Shown here: in pieces, positions 8,855 through 17,979 of the stretch
Layout: each line of letters starts with the position of its first letter
How positions within the stretch are numbered: position 1 is the stretch's first letter
Assembly (NCBI GenBank): GCA_963665215.2
Contig: CAXXWW010000002.1
Span: 186,001 to 250,000, forward strand
Origin: G963665215 sp963665215
GTDB taxonomy: Bacteria > Chloroflexota > Dehalococcoidia > Lucifugimonadales > CAUZJF01
Length of the DNA stretch: 64,000 nucleotides
Reading direction: 5' to 3'
Program-made: the position numbers and the translations under genes
The notes under the pieces: model-generated
Seen by the model: the letters and a program-made list of their open reading frames with translations, nothing else
What the model was told of the DNA's origin: nothing
Databases searched by the model: none

Positions 8855-9733
8855 ATGATCGAAGTCGACCTCCACCTCCATACGGTCTACTCTGACGGAA
8901 GACTCTCGCCCGCCGAGCTCGTGCGGCTATGCGCCCGCCGCGGTCTCAAGGCTATCGCCATCACTGACCACGATTCAACGGAGGGTATCCCGGAGGCGCT
9001 CAGCGCGGCGGAGGACCTGGGCGGTTTGGCTCTGGTCCAAGGGGTCGAGCTGGGCACGGACATCGCCGACGGCGAAGTGCATCTGCTGGGCTACTACGTC
9101 AACTGCCAGGACCTTCAGTTTCAGCGGGCCATGGCGGAGATGAGAGACGGGAGGGACGAAAGGGCCCGCCAGATGGTAGCGAAGCTGAATGCCATGGGCG
9201 TGAACATATCCTGGGACCGCGTCCGCGAGCTATCAGGCGGAGGCGCCATCGGGCGGCCCCACGTGGCCCAGGCTATGGTGGAGGGAGGCTACGTCCAGTA
9301 CCCGCGCGACGCCTTCGACCGGTACCTTGGGCGTAACGGCTCCGCTTACGTCGAGCGCGTCAAGCTTACTCCGGTTACCGCCGTCGAGCTGCTCGTCAGC
9401 AACGGGGCGTTGCCGGTGATGGCGCATCCCATCTACTACATGGCCGGTTCCGGTCCTTCTCAGGTGGCCAAGCTAAAACGGACCCTCGCTGGTCTGAAAG
9501 AGGTCGGCCTGGTGGGAATGGAGGTCTACTACGGGCAATACTCCTCCGAGGAGGTCGACTTCCTTGCCGGATTGGCCAACGAGATGGGACTGATCCCTTG
9601 CGGGGGTAGCGACTACCACGCCTCCGGGAACCCCGGCGAACCCGAGCCCGGATCGGCGGGCCCCCCGATGGCTACCGTGGAGGCCCTCATATCCGTCAGG
9701 AAGCAGATCGCTGCTACATCAGGACAAGTATGA
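8855..9733 (+). CDS. PHP-domain phosphoesterase (RNase AM/YciV type)
   Basis: 292 aa. The polymerase-and-histidinol-phosphatase fold is marked by DLHLHTVYSDG, ITDHDSTEG, GVELGT, MAHPIYY and GGSDYHA, which supply the metal-binding His and Asp residues. Homologues of this length trim RNA 5' ends or hydrolyse 3',5'-bisphosphonucleotides. The gap to ymdB is only 9 bp, so the two are very likely co-transcribed, which fits a joint role in RNA turnover. Substrate not shown by the sequence. Confidence 0.85.
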   Translation: MIEVDLHLHTVYSDGRLSPAELVRLCARRGLKAIAITDHDSTEGIPEALSAAEDLGGLALVQGVELGTDIADGEVHLLGYYVNCQDLQFQRAMAEMRDGRDERARQMVAKLNAMGVNISWDRVRELSGGGAIGRPHVAQAMVEGGYVQYPRDAFDRYLGRNGSAYVERVKLTPVTAVELLVSNGALPVMAHPIYYMAGSGPSQVAKLKRTLAGLKEVGLVGMEVYYGQYSSEEVDFLAGLANEMGLIPCGGSDYHASGNPGEPEPGSAGPPMATVEALISVRKQIAATSGQV

Positions 9734-9774
9734 TTCTCTCGTAAAAAGTCTGTGCAGGTCGAATTAGAACAACC

Positions 9775-9792
9775 GTACCCTTGCCTGGGTAC
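9775..9792. promoter_or_regulatory. Short palindrome GTACCC-N6-GGGTAC
   Basis: A perfect 6+6 inverted repeat next to a TACAAT (9790-9795) in the spacer before plsY. There is no matching -35. It is a possible operator or short hairpin, low confidence. Confidence 0.25.
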
Positions 9793-9844
9793 AATATACA
9801 GTCTCTGTTCCGTGTACTACCCCAACATACGGTAGCGCTCACAT

Positions 9845-9970
9845 GTGCTAAAGCGCTGGAACTTCCTCAAAACGGGTTTTTACGAGGGAATCAAGTATGA
9901 TCAGGTGGCGTTGTGCGCCCGCCGCTTGTACGGCCTTGAAGAACGCCTTGGCCGGGTCAGAGGCGCCTGA
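9845..9970 (+). CDS. Possible 41-aa small protein
   Basis: A GTG at 9845 opens a 41-residue frame reading VLKRWNFLKTGFYEGIKYDQ and then a Tyr/Arg/Leu-rich basic half ending at a TGA at 9970. The residue mix looks protein-like, with aromatic and charged positions interspersed. No good ribosome site precedes it. It lies in the 275-bp spacer between the PHP gene and plsY, where nothing else is evident. Confidence 0.3.
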   Translation: MLKRWNFLKTGFYEGIKYDQVALCARRLYGLEERLGRVRGA

Positions 9971-10008
9971 CGCTTTGGCCGCCTAAAGCTCAACCGGCCT
10001 GACATGGA

Positions 10009-10692
10009 GTGATGCTCGCCACAACTCTGATCGTGATTGCGGCCTATCTGTGGGGAGCGGTACCTTCGGCGTATCTCGCGGGCCGGTATTTGAAGGGAAT
10101 TGACATACGCCGCTATGGGTCGGGGAATCTCGGCGCTGCCAACGTGATGGACCACGTTGGCAGGTGGACGGGATTTGGCCTGGGCGTGTTCGACACCGTA
10201 GGCAAGGGCACGCTGCCCGTCATCGCCGCCGGCCTGATGGGCCAGAGCCTTGCAGTGCAAGCGTTGGCCGGACTTGCAGCGATAGCCGGACACAACTGGT
10301 CGCCATATGTAAGCTTCACGGGGGGCCGCGGTGTCGCCACATCCATAGGCGTGCTTCTGGGCCTCTCGATGTGGTGGGAGATGCTAACCGGTGCGCTTAT
10401 GATCGGGATCGTGGGGAGGCTGCTTACGCGCGAGACCGCTGTATGGACCCTGATATCGGCGCTCGCCTTGCCCCTGCTGGCATATCTGTACGGGGAGCCA
10501 CACGAGTTAGTCTACATGAGCGCTGGCATCGCCGCACTGCTGGCGGTCAAGCGCCTCACTGCAAACTGGGAGCCGCCGCAGGACGAATACAGCTTGCTCC
10601 GCGTTCTGGGGAGCCGTCTCCTGTGGGACCGGGACGCGCCTCACAGGGCGCAGTGGACGAGCAGGCGTCCGCCGTCGGATGAGGAGGGCTAA
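10009..10692 (+). CDS. plsY: Glycerol-3-phosphate acyltransferase PlsY
   Basis: 227 aa integral membrane enzyme that transfers an acyl group from acyl-phosphate to glycerol-3-phosphate, the first step of phospholipid synthesis. The three conserved cytoplasmic motifs are visible: GAVPSAYL near the N-terminus, YGSGNLGAANV and SFTGGRGVAT. Several hydrophobic segments lie between them. The C-terminus is about 25 residues longer than usual and is hydrophilic. The GTG at 10009 and the ATG at 10012 are equally possible starts. The stop lies 7 bp before the start of the B-box protein. Confidence 0.9.
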   Translation: MMLATTLIVIAAYLWGAVPSAYLAGRYLKGIDIRRYGSGNLGAANVMDHVGRWTGFGLGVFDTVGKGTLPVIAAGLMGQSLAVQALAGLAAIAGHNWSPYVSFTGGRGVATSIGVLLGLSMWWEMLTGALMIGIVGRLLTRETAVWTLISALALPLLAYLYGEPHELVYMSAGIAALLAVKRLTANWEPPQDEYSLLRVLGSRLLWDRDAPHRAQWTSRRPPSDEEG

Positions 10693-10699
10693 AACGGGC

Positions 10700-11185
10700 A
10701 TGCGGGAAACGACCTACTGCCCCAATCATCCCGATACGCCGACCAACTTGAGGTGCAGCAGATGCGATGAGTTGGTCTGTCCGCGCTGCATGGTCCAAGC
10801 TCCCGTTGGGGTCAGATGTCAGGAGTGCGGCAAGGGGACGCGGCTGCCGACATACGACGTTTCAGGCTCCTTGCTGGCGCGTGCCATTCCCGCGAGTCTG
10901 GGCGTTGGACTGGCGGGAGGGGTCGCTATTGCGTTGATCGGCAGGCCGGGCCTCTTTCTGCAGATCGCCGCTATGGCGGGTCTCGGGTACCTGCTGGCTG
11001 AGGTTGTCAGCCTGGCCGCTAACCGGAAGCGGGGCAGGGCGCTGCAGTTCGTGGCCTTTGCAGGTATTGCCGCGGCCTACACCGTTCTCGTCGTCACCAG
11101 CATCTATTTCTACGGAACCATAGGCCTGTTCGACCTGATCGGTGCGGGCGTCGCATCATACGTCGCCTACATCCGCCTTCGATAG
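10700..11185 (+). CDS. B-box zinc-finger membrane protein
   Basis: 161 aa from the ATG at 10700, placed 7 bp behind plsY with GAGGAGG upstream. Residues 5-45 form a B-box-like zinc site with cysteine pairs YCPNHPDTPTNLRCSRCDEL, VCPRC and CQECGKG, then a linker and about four hydrophobic segments (VGLAGGVAIALIG, IAAMAGLGYLLAEVVSLA, VAFAGIAAAYTVLVV, DLIGAGVASYVAYI). In Chloroflexota such zinc sites often precede rhomboid-like or other membrane domains. No rhomboid Ser-His dyad is visible here. Function unknown. Confidence 0.75.
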   Translation: MRETTYCPNHPDTPTNLRCSRCDELVCPRCMVQAPVGVRCQECGKGTRLPTYDVSGSLLARAIPASLGVGLAGGVAIALIGRPGLFLQIAAMAGLGYLLAEVVSLAANRKRGRALQFVAFAGIAAAYTVLVVTSIYFYGTIGLFDLIGAGVASYVAYIRLR

Positions 11186-11242
11186 CTCTCTCAACAGCCT
11201 ACGGTGATTCTTCGATTAGAGCCTCAACCCTCCCGGATGTCG

Positions 11243-11271
11243 TTGACAGATTTCGTAGGAAGGAGTATCAT
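11243..11271 (+). promoter_or_regulatory. Promoter of the Lrp/AsnC regulator
   Basis: TTGACA (11243-11248), 17-bp spacer, TATCAT (11266-11271), start near 11278, which gives a 30-nt leader. Confidence 0.65.
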
Positions 11272-11307
11272 CTAGTACGATACCAAGTATTGGCAGGTAG
11301 AGCATAC

Positions 11308-11748
11308 ATGGACGAATTAGACACGCACATCATCAAGATTCTCCAAAAGGACGGCAGGGCGTCCAACGCCGGCATCGCGCGAGACGTCGGTGTGAGCGAG
11401 GGTACCGTGCGACGTCGGCTCAAACGGCTAGTGCAGGAAGAGTTCATTCAGGTGGTGGCGCTGCCCGACCCCGCCAAGATGGGCCTGGAGTCGCAGGCGC
11501 TCGTAGGCGTCCAGGTGGACCCAGACAAGGTGGACCAGGTGGCTGATGACCTGTCCAATTTGGAAGAGGTCAAATGGGTGGCGGTTACGACCGGTTCTTA
11601 CGATGTTTTCGCCTGGTCGGCCCTTCCGTCAGCCGAGGCGCTGGGCATTTTTCTTCGCACGAAAGTGGGCATGATTCCCGGAGTGCGCCACACCGAGACA
11701 TTCGTCAACCTCAGCAACAAGAAGCGCGGCTATGGAGTGGTCATCTAG
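11308..11748 (+). CDS. Lrp/AsnC-family transcriptional regulator
   Basis: 146 aa from the ATG at 11308. It has an N-terminal winged helix-turn-helix (DELDTHIIKILQKDGRAS, then VSEGTVRRRLKRL) and a C-terminal RAM ligand-binding domain beginning near ALVGVQVDP and ending in ETFVNLS. Family members form octamers and respond to amino acids or related ligands. It has its own promoter, so it may autoregulate. No obvious target operon is adjacent. Confidence 0.9.
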   Translation: MDELDTHIIKILQKDGRASNAGIARDVGVSEGTVRRRLKRLVQEEFIQVVALPDPAKMGLESQALVGVQVDPDKVDQVADDLSNLEEVKWVAVTTGSYDVFAWSALPSAEALGIFLRTKVGMIPGVRHTETFVNLSNKKRGYGVVI

Positions 11749-11885
11749 CCCAGGCTTCCGGGGGCTCGCCAGCGTAGACACCGTTCCGGTGGGCCGGACG
11801 TATGCCCTCCACCCCAGCGGATTTGACCTCCCGAGCGCCACGCCCCCGCACCCGACGAAGCTATACGCTCCGGTGCCCATTCCTC

Positions 11886-11891
11886 TATAAT
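11886..11891 (+). promoter_or_regulatory. Isolated TATAAT before dgkA
   Basis: A perfect -10 hexamer without a -35 or TG extension in the 237-bp spacer before dgkA. It is a weak promoter candidate. Nothing else was recognised in the spacer. Confidence 0.25.
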
Positions 11892-11985
11892 CATCCAGTG
11901 GTGGATACCGCTAATTTTCTCGGATGGCGTCCGCGGCAAATCGCATCGCGGTCCCGCGGCCCCTTGGACTCGGACCGGCCGGTGT

Positions 11986-12345
11986 GTGGTGTCTAGCACG
12001 CTGGATATTGGCCACGTGATCCGGGCGGCACGGTACGCCTTCGACGGTCTCCGAAGCGCCGTCAAGCATCAAAGGGCGTTCCGGCAGGAGCTGGCCTTGG
12101 GTGCCATACTCGCGCCCGCCGCCGTGTGGCTTGGGGACGACGGGCTCCAACGCGCCGTGCTGCTCGTGTCGCTGGTTCTGGTGCTGATAGTCGAGCTATT
12201 GAACTCGGCGATCGAGACCGTCGTGGACCGCATTGGCGCCGAGCGCAACCAACTTTCAGCCCAGGCCAAGGATCTGGCATCCGCCGCGGTGTTGCTGTCC
12301 CTGGTCAACGTGCCTGTGGTCTGGGGCTTCGTGCTGCTCGGGTAG
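11986..12345 (+). CDS. dgkA: Diacylglycerol/undecaprenol kinase family protein
   Basis: 119 aa membrane kinase. The catalytic motif ELLNSAIETVVDR is intact, including the Glu and Asn that bind metal and ATP, and three hydrophobic segments surround it (LGAILAPAAVWL, VLLVSLVLVLIVELL, AAVLLSLVNVPVVWGFVLL). Homologues phosphorylate diacylglycerol or, in many Gram-positives, undecaprenol. The GTG at 11986 is the only early start. It precedes aspS by about 110 bp. Confidence 0.88.
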   Translation: MVSSTLDIGHVIRAARYAFDGLRSAVKHQRAFRQELALGAILAPAAVWLGDDGLQRAVLLVSLVLVLIVELLNSAIETVVDRIGAERNQLSAQAKDLASAAVLLSLVNVPVVWGFVLLG

Positions 12346-12452
12346 CCCGTGTCCTCTGCCCCGCACCCAAGGGTCCCCGGGGTTACGACTGAGGAGGGTG
12401 GGCAGACGGACGTATCGGGTTCTCAAGGGAAAATGTGCTGAGGGAGAGCGCC

Positions 12453-14249
12453 TTGCTTAAAACGATCAGCTGCGGGGACCTGCGGAGCGAACACATGGGC
12501 GACAAGGTCTCGCTGGCAGGCTGGGTGGACCGCCGGCGCGACCACGGCAATCTGATATTTATCGATCTCCGAGACAGCCGCGGCATCGTGCAGGTGGTCT
12601 TCAACCCGGAATCGGCCCGTGAAGCCCACGGCGAGGCAGGACGGCTCAGGAGCGAGTGGGTCGTTCAGGTCGCCGGGCGAGTCAGAGCCCGCCCCCAGGG
12701 CACCGTGAACACCGGCCTGGCAACTGGAGAGATCGAGGTCCTGGCGGACGGGGTCGAGGTCCTGAACGAGTCCAAGACTCCGCCCTTCTACATCAACGAG
12801 GAGAGCGAGGTCGACGAGCTGCTGAGGCTCAAGCACCGCTACCTGGACCTGCGCAGGCCGAAAATGAGGGACATGCTCGTTCTCCGGCACCGCGTGGTCA
12901 AATTCATACGCGACTTCCTGGACGAGCGTGGCTTCCTGGAGATCGAGACCCCGATCCTGATAAAGAGCACGCCCGAGGGCGCAAGGGACTACCTGGTGCC
13001 CAGCCGCCTCCACCCCGGCAAGTTCTACGCCCTGCCCCAGTCGCCCCAGCAGCTCAAGCAGCTCCTGATGGCCTCGGGTGTGGAAAAGTACTTCCAGATC
13101 GCCCGTTGCTTCCGCGACGAGGACCCGCGCGCGGACCGGGTGGTAGAGCACACTCAGCTCGACCTGGAGATGAGCTTTATCGAGCAGGACGACGTGCTCC
13201 ACCTGATCGAGGAGCTCTACACCTCCCTGGTGGAGACGCTTTTTCCCGAGAAGCGGCTGCTCAAGCCCTTCCCCAGGCTAACGTACGCCGAGGCCATGGA
13301 CGCATATGGCACGGATAAGCCCGACCTGCGGTTCGATCTGAAGATGGCGGACCTGTCAGACATCGCGGGGGGGACGCAGTTCCGGGTTTTCCTCTCTGCA
13401 TTGAGCGGCGGCGGAATCGTCAAGGGGTTCGCGGCGCCCGGCTGCGCCGACTATCCCCGCAGGCAGCTCGATGAGCTGGTTGAGTTCGCCAAGTCTCATG
13501 GGGCCCAGGGCCTCGTCTGGATCGCTCTTGGCGGCGAGCGGGGTCCGATAGACGGGCTGGCCGAGGAGCAGGTGAAGTCGCCGGCCTCCAGGTTTCTGCC
13601 CCTGGAAGACGTCAAGGCCATGGCCCGCCATACGCACGCCGAGGTCGGCGACCTGGTGCTGATCGTCGCCGGGCCGGCCAAGACGGCAAACTTTGCCCTG
13701 AGCGCATTGCGAAACGAGATGGCCCGGCGTCTGGAGCTGCGAGACCCGGACCTGTTCGCCTTCTCCTTCGTCGAGGACTTCCCCCTATTCGAGTGGAACG
13801 AGGATGAGAGTCGCTGGGATGCCGCCCATCATGCCTTCACGACCCCGAAAGAAGGCTATGAGCAGTACATCGAGAGCGATCCCGGCCGGGTCATCGCCCG
13901 CTCCTACGACCTCGTGTGTAACGGCGTCGAGTGCGCCAGCGGGAGCATTCGGATCCATAAGCGAGAGCTGCAGGAAAGGGTCTTCAAGGCCCTGGGATAC
14001 ACGCAGGAGCAGATAGTGGAGCGATTTGGCCAGCTCCTGGACGCCTTCGAGTACGGGGCGCCGCCTCACGGGGGCATTGCGCCGGGGATCGACCGCCTTA
14101 TGATGGTGCTGACCGGGACCGATAATATCAGGGACGTCATAGCATTCCCCAAGACTCAGACCGGGGTCGACCCGCTGTTCCAGGCCCCCGGCCCGGTGGA
14201 TGATTCCCAGCTACGGGAGTTGCACCTCAGGGTTGTCGACGAGGCTTGA
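12453..14249 (+). CDS. aspS: Aspartyl-tRNA synthetase
   Basis: 598 aa from the TTG at 12453, chosen because GAGGGAG precedes it and because the N-terminus LLKTISCGDLR matches the family; a GTG at 12435 is also in frame. It has an N-terminal OB anticodon domain (LAGWVDRRRDHG), class II motif 2 (CFRDEDPRADR), the bacterial GAD insert and motif 3 (GIAPGIDRLMMVLTG). It charges tRNA-Asp with aspartate. Whether it is discriminating or also charges tRNA-Asn cannot be told here. Confidence 0.96.
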   Translation: MLKTISCGDLRSEHMGDKVSLAGWVDRRRDHGNLIFIDLRDSRGIVQVVFNPESAREAHGEAGRLRSEWVVQVAGRVRARPQGTVNTGLATGEIEVLADGVEVLNESKTPPFYINEESEVDELLRLKHRYLDLRRPKMRDMLVLRHRVVKFIRDFLDERGFLEIETPILIKSTPEGARDYLVPSRLHPGKFYALPQSPQQLKQLLMASGVEKYFQIARCFRDEDPRADRVVEHTQLDLEMSFIEQDDVLHLIEELYTSLVETLFPEKRLLKPFPRLTYAEAMDAYGTDKPDLRFDLKMADLSDIAGGTQFRVFLSALSGGGIVKGFAAPGCADYPRRQLDELVEFAKSHGAQGLVWIALGGERGPIDGLAEEQVKSPASRFLPLEDVKAMARHTHAEVGDLVLIVAGPAKTANFALSALRNEMARRLELRDPDLFAFSFVEDFPLFEWNEDESRWDAAHHAFTTPKEGYEQYIESDPGRVIARSYDLVCNGVECASGSIRIHKRELQERVFKALGYTQEQIVERFGQLLDAFEYGAPPHGGIAPGIDRLMMVLTGTDNIRDVIAFPKTQTGVDPLFQAPGPVDDSQLRELHLRVVDEA

Positions 14250-14327
14250 TACCGCACACCAGCGGGCAGACCGGGTAGCACACATATGACGGGCGGTGCG
14301 GCATGGCCTAAAGGTGACACCCCTATT

Positions 14328-15122
14328 ATGAATGACATGCATGAGGCAAATCGGCGATTCTGGGACGCAACAGCTGCCGAGTGGAGACTACGGGATCGGG
14401 ATGAACTGTGGCGCAGGTGTCCCGAGGAGCCTGAAGTCGCCTTCGAAGGCGAAGCATTGGAGACGATCCGCGAGTTCCTCGGCGGGCTGGAAGGGAAGAG
14501 CGCTTGCGTAATCGGAAGTGGCGACAACTACGCTGCGTTTGCGCTCGCTGGCCTAGGGGCGACTGTGACATCGACTGACATCTCTGAACGGCAGCTTCAA
14601 GTTGCTGGAGCTCGTGCAGATCGCCTCGGCTTAGAGATAGATTTCATCCGTGCGGATGCGGCTGATCTTGAGCCATTTCGTGACGGTATCTTCGATCTGG
14701 TGTGCTCCACAAACGGGTTCTTTGTCTGGATTGCAGACCTGTCCAGGGTATTCCAAGAGGTCTCTCGCATTCTCCGATCGGGGGGATACTACATCTTCTA
14801 CGACATCCATCCCTTTCAGAGGCCGTGGAAGGAACAGGTTCAGCCAATCGAGATGGCAAAGCCATATTGGGATGTTGGCCCATACGAGTCTGACTCTGGC
14901 GACGAAGTCTATGAGTTCAACTGGACGCTTGCCGACATCCTGAATCCACTTTCTGAGTCAGGCTTGATTGTAAGAAGGGTTGTTGAGTCGACAGCAGTAA
15001 ACTCCCGATTTTGGCAGGGATTCTCATATGGACCAGGCACTGACAGCAGTCTTATGAACTGGAAGAACAACCCTCGAGCAGGACTTCCCGCATGGCTCAC
15101 CATAGCTGCAGAGCGGCCGTAG
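14328..15122 (+). CDS. Class I SAM-dependent methyltransferase
   Basis: 264 aa from the ATG at 14328; an ATG at 14286 is also in frame. It has a Rossmann methyltransferase fold with the glycine motif ACVIGSGDNYAA, then the acidic ribose-binding TSTDIS and the post-motif FIRADAADL. An FFVWIADLSRVFQEVSRIL segment is typical of small-molecule methyltransferases. The substrate is unknown. Its bases are visibly richer in A and T than aspS upstream and the amidohydrolase downstream, so it may be acquired. Confidence 0.78.
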   Translation: MNDMHEANRRFWDATAAEWRLRDRDELWRRCPEEPEVAFEGEALETIREFLGGLEGKSACVIGSGDNYAAFALAGLGATVTSTDISERQLQVAGARADRLGLEIDFIRADAADLEPFRDGIFDLVCSTNGFFVWIADLSRVFQEVSRILRSGGYYIFYDIHPFQRPWKEQVQPIEMAKPYWDVGPYESDSGDEVYEFNWTLADILNPLSESGLIVRRVVESTAVNSRFWQGFSYGPGTDSSLMNWKNNPRAGLPAWLTIAAERP

Positions 15123-15202
15123 CATAGGCAATACGGCACACTTACGCCCCATGACAGACCGCTGCACCCGATTGCTAAGCACACGCTGAAGAGGAGCCGG
15201 CA

Positions 15203-16777
15203 ATGTTTGACGTGATTATTACAGGCGGGACCGTAGTGAACGGAACCGAGTCGCCCGGCTTCCGCGCTGACGTTGGCATCACGGGCGAGGTGATCGAGGC
15301 CATCGACAACCTCGCCAATGCTGGCGCCCGCCGCGTTGTCGACGCCACCGGCCTCACCGTGGCTCCCGGTTTCATCGACACCCACGTCCACTCCGACGGC
15401 GTCCTGCTGGTTGACCCGCAGCACGCGCAGGGACTGCGACAGGGGATCACGACCGAGATCCTGGGACAGGACGGCCTCTCCTACGCTCCGCTGTCGGCGG
15501 AGAACTACCGCACCTATCGCCGCTACATGGCCGGTATATTGGGAGAGCCGCCCGAGGACCTGGACATGAGCAGCGTCGCCTCCTTCCGCTCTCACTACCA
15601 TAAGAAAACGGCCATTAACACGGCATACCTGGTCGCTCATGGCGCCCTTCGCCTGGAGACGGTGGGGTTCCGCGACGCTCCCATGACCGGCGACGCCCTG
15701 GAGCGCGCCCGGCGGCTTATCCGGGAGGGAATTGAGCTGGGCGCGGTGGGATTCGCCACCGGCATGTCGTACCATCCCCAGTCGTGGAGCGACACCGAGG
15801 AAATGGTCGAGCTGTGCAGGGCCGCTCACGAGGCCGGCGGCGTGTATGTTACCCACCTGCGTGACGTCAACACCGAGCGCGCCTTTGGAGGCGGCGGTAT
15901 CCCCGAGGCATTGGAGATCGCGCGGCGCTCGGGCGTGCGCCTCCACTTCTCACATTTTAAGACGGCGGCGGAGAACGCCGGTAGGGTGTCCGAGCGGCTG
16001 GAGCTGATCGATAAAGCCAAGGCCGAAGGGGTCGACTGCACGCTGGAGCTCTACCCGTACCCCACCGGCAGCTCCTTCCCACTCAGTCTCCTGCCCAGCT
16101 ACGCCCATGAAGGCGGCCCCGACGCCCTATTAGAGCGGCTCAAAGATCCGGGCCAGCGCCCTGGACTGGTGGACGCTCTGAGTCGGGCCAGCCGGCTGCA
16201 GGGGGCGGTGCTCTCCTACGTGCCCCGGCACACAGACCTGGAGGGAATGGCGCTGAGCGAAATAGCCCGCAGTAGAGGCGCGTCGCCGGAGGATGTCCTC
16301 TGCGACCTGCTTGTGGAGGAGGACCTGCAGATCGGCTACTGGCGCACACCCCCCGACAGCGTGGCCGTGTGGCGACAGCTTAGCCGCGACTGCCTGGAGT
16401 TCCTGTCCCGCCCCGACTACATGGTCGGCAGCGACTCAATTCACGTGGGAAGCCTGCCCCACCCCCGTGCCTACGGCACCTTTCCACGGTTCCTGGGCCG
16501 CCTACGCCGCGAGTTCGGTGTCCTCACCCTGGAGCAGATGGTCCAGCGCATGACCGACAACCCGGCCCGCCGGTTCGGACTTACCCACCGCGGCCGCGTC
16601 CAGAAGGGCTACTTCGCCGACATCGTCGTCTTCGATGACGAGCGCATCATCGACAACGCCACCTACGACGACCCGCACCAGTTTCCCACTGGGATCCCCT
16701 ACGTCCTCGTCAACGGCCAGGTCGCCGTCGACCAGGGGCGGTGTACCGGCGTGCTGGCCGGCCAAGCGGTGCCGTGA
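15203..16777 (+). CDS. D-aminoacylase / N-acyl-D-amino-acid amidohydrolase family protein
   Basis: 524 aa, with AGGAG eight bases before the ATG. It is an amidohydrolase TIM barrel flanked by a small beta domain (DVIITGGTVVNG at the start, GYFADIVVFDD near the end). Metal-site landmarks are GFIDTHVHSDG, THLRD, LHFSHFKT and VGSDSIHVG. Family members remove acyl groups from N-acyl-D-amino acids or act on related cyclic amides. Behind it lie a TauE-type permease and an enolase-superfamily enzyme, which suggests a small organic-acid catabolic patch. Confidence 0.85.
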   Translation: MFDVIITGGTVVNGTESPGFRADVGITGEVIEAIDNLANAGARRVVDATGLTVAPGFIDTHVHSDGVLLVDPQHAQGLRQGITTEILGQDGLSYAPLSAENYRTYRRYMAGILGEPPEDLDMSSVASFRSHYHKKTAINTAYLVAHGALRLETVGFRDAPMTGDALERARRLIREGIELGAVGFATGMSYHPQSWSDTEEMVELCRAAHEAGGVYVTHLRDVNTERAFGGGGIPEALEIARRSGVRLHFSHFKTAAENAGRVSERLELIDKAKAEGVDCTLELYPYPTGSSFPLSLLPSYAHEGGPDALLERLKDPGQRPGLVDALSRASRLQGAVLSYVPRHTDLEGMALSEIARSRGASPEDVLCDLLVEEDLQIGYWRTPPDSVAVWRQLSRDCLEFLSRPDYMVGSDSIHVGSLPHPRAYGTFPRFLGRLRREFGVLTLEQMVQRMTDNPARRFGLTHRGRVQKGYFADIVVFDDERIIDNATYDDPHQFPTGIPYVLVNGQVAVDQGRCTGVLAGQAVP

Positions 16778-17041
16778 CCCCCAGGCCCGCGGAAAGATAG
16801 TCCGTAGATTCGGCTCGCTCGTGGTCCCAGCCGCTCTGGGCCGACCGATGGTCCCACCGGGCCAGTCCCTTCGTGCAGGGCAGGCTTCTTGGCCCCCCAA
16901 CCACCGTCTGAGCCCCTCGTGCCGAAGCCGCTGAGACGAGGAAGCTCACATGTCCTGGGTGAGAGCGCCGTGTGGTCCGGGCCGGTGCTCAGCCAGAGGG
17001 TGGAACGGGTCTGTCGCTAACGCGTTCGTCACGAGGACTAT

Positions 17042-17800
17042 TTGGACACCCTCGACGCCCCTCAATTCGCCATAGTCTCACTGATTGTGCTGGCCGGCTC
17101 CACCGTGCTCAGCACCGTCGGCTTCGGGATTGCGGTGACGACCTCTCCCGTGCTTTTGTTGTTCGTGGACCCCCAGACGGTGGTCATCATGCTCAACACC
17201 GTCTCCGTGGGGCTCTTCATACTGGTGATTATTCAGACGAGGCGCGCGCTCCGGGTCCGCGAGATGGCGCCGGTGGCGATCGCCGGAGTCCTGGGCGTGC
17301 CCGTGGGGGTGTGGGTGCTGAGCTCTATTAGCATCTCCGGGCTGCGTATCGGAATTACCGTCCTCATCATACTTATGACACTTACTCTCCGGCTCAGGCT
17401 CCATGTCACCGGCGCGCGGGCCCGTCTCGTGGGGCCGCTGGCAGGCTTCATCGTGGGCATCTTGCTGGCCTCGCTGGGGATTGGTGGGCCGATTCTGGTG
17501 CTATTCCTCCTTGCCCGCGACTGGACAAGCCACGCCATACGGGCGTCGCTCTCCTTTTACTTTCTGCTTGTCCAGGCCGTCTCAGTCGTGGGCTACGGAG
17601 TGGTCGGCCTTTTCACGCCGGAGAGAATCGTCCTGATCCTGATCGTGGCGCTGCCGGCCCTGGCCGGGTTCAGCATCGCCACTCAGCTTGTCCGCCGCAT
17701 GAACGAGCGCAGGTTTCGCCAGGGCGTGGTCGCGGTAATAATGGTCTCCAGCGTGATCGTCCTGGGCCGGGAGCTGCTGAGGTTACAGGGCGCTATCTAG
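17042..17800 (+). CDS. TauE/SafE-family permease
   Basis: 252 aa, nearly all hydrophobic, with about eight membrane segments in two similar halves. The family's glycine-rich turns are seen as STVGFGIAVTTSP early and LASLGIGGPILVLFL after the middle. Family members export or import sulfite, sulfoacetate and other organosulfonates or carboxylates. The start is the TTG at 17042, preceded by GAGGA. The 264 bp upstream hold no recognised feature. Confidence 0.85.
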   Translation: MDTLDAPQFAIVSLIVLAGSTVLSTVGFGIAVTTSPVLLLFVDPQTVVIMLNTVSVGLFILVIIQTRRALRVREMAPVAIAGVLGVPVGVWVLSSISISGLRIGITVLIILMTLTLRLRLHVTGARARLVGPLAGFIVGILLASLGIGGPILVLFLLARDWTSHAIRASLSFYFLLVQAVSVVGYGVVGLFTPERIVLILIVALPALAGFSIATQLVRRMNERRFRQGVVAVIMVSSVIVLGRELLRLQGAI

Positions 17801-17979
17801 CGCCGCGGGCGGGCGGACCTCAGGTATCATGTATGCGGCGTCTCTGATGCCGGCCCGGCTGCGCTGGGGGGCCCCTCCGGCCCGTGGGCAGGGTACGACG
17901 TGGGGCGTTGCGACGGTCGTTGAAATGCGGCCCGGGCCAATGGACCCAGGACCGACACATACAGATAGGGGGAGGAGCA

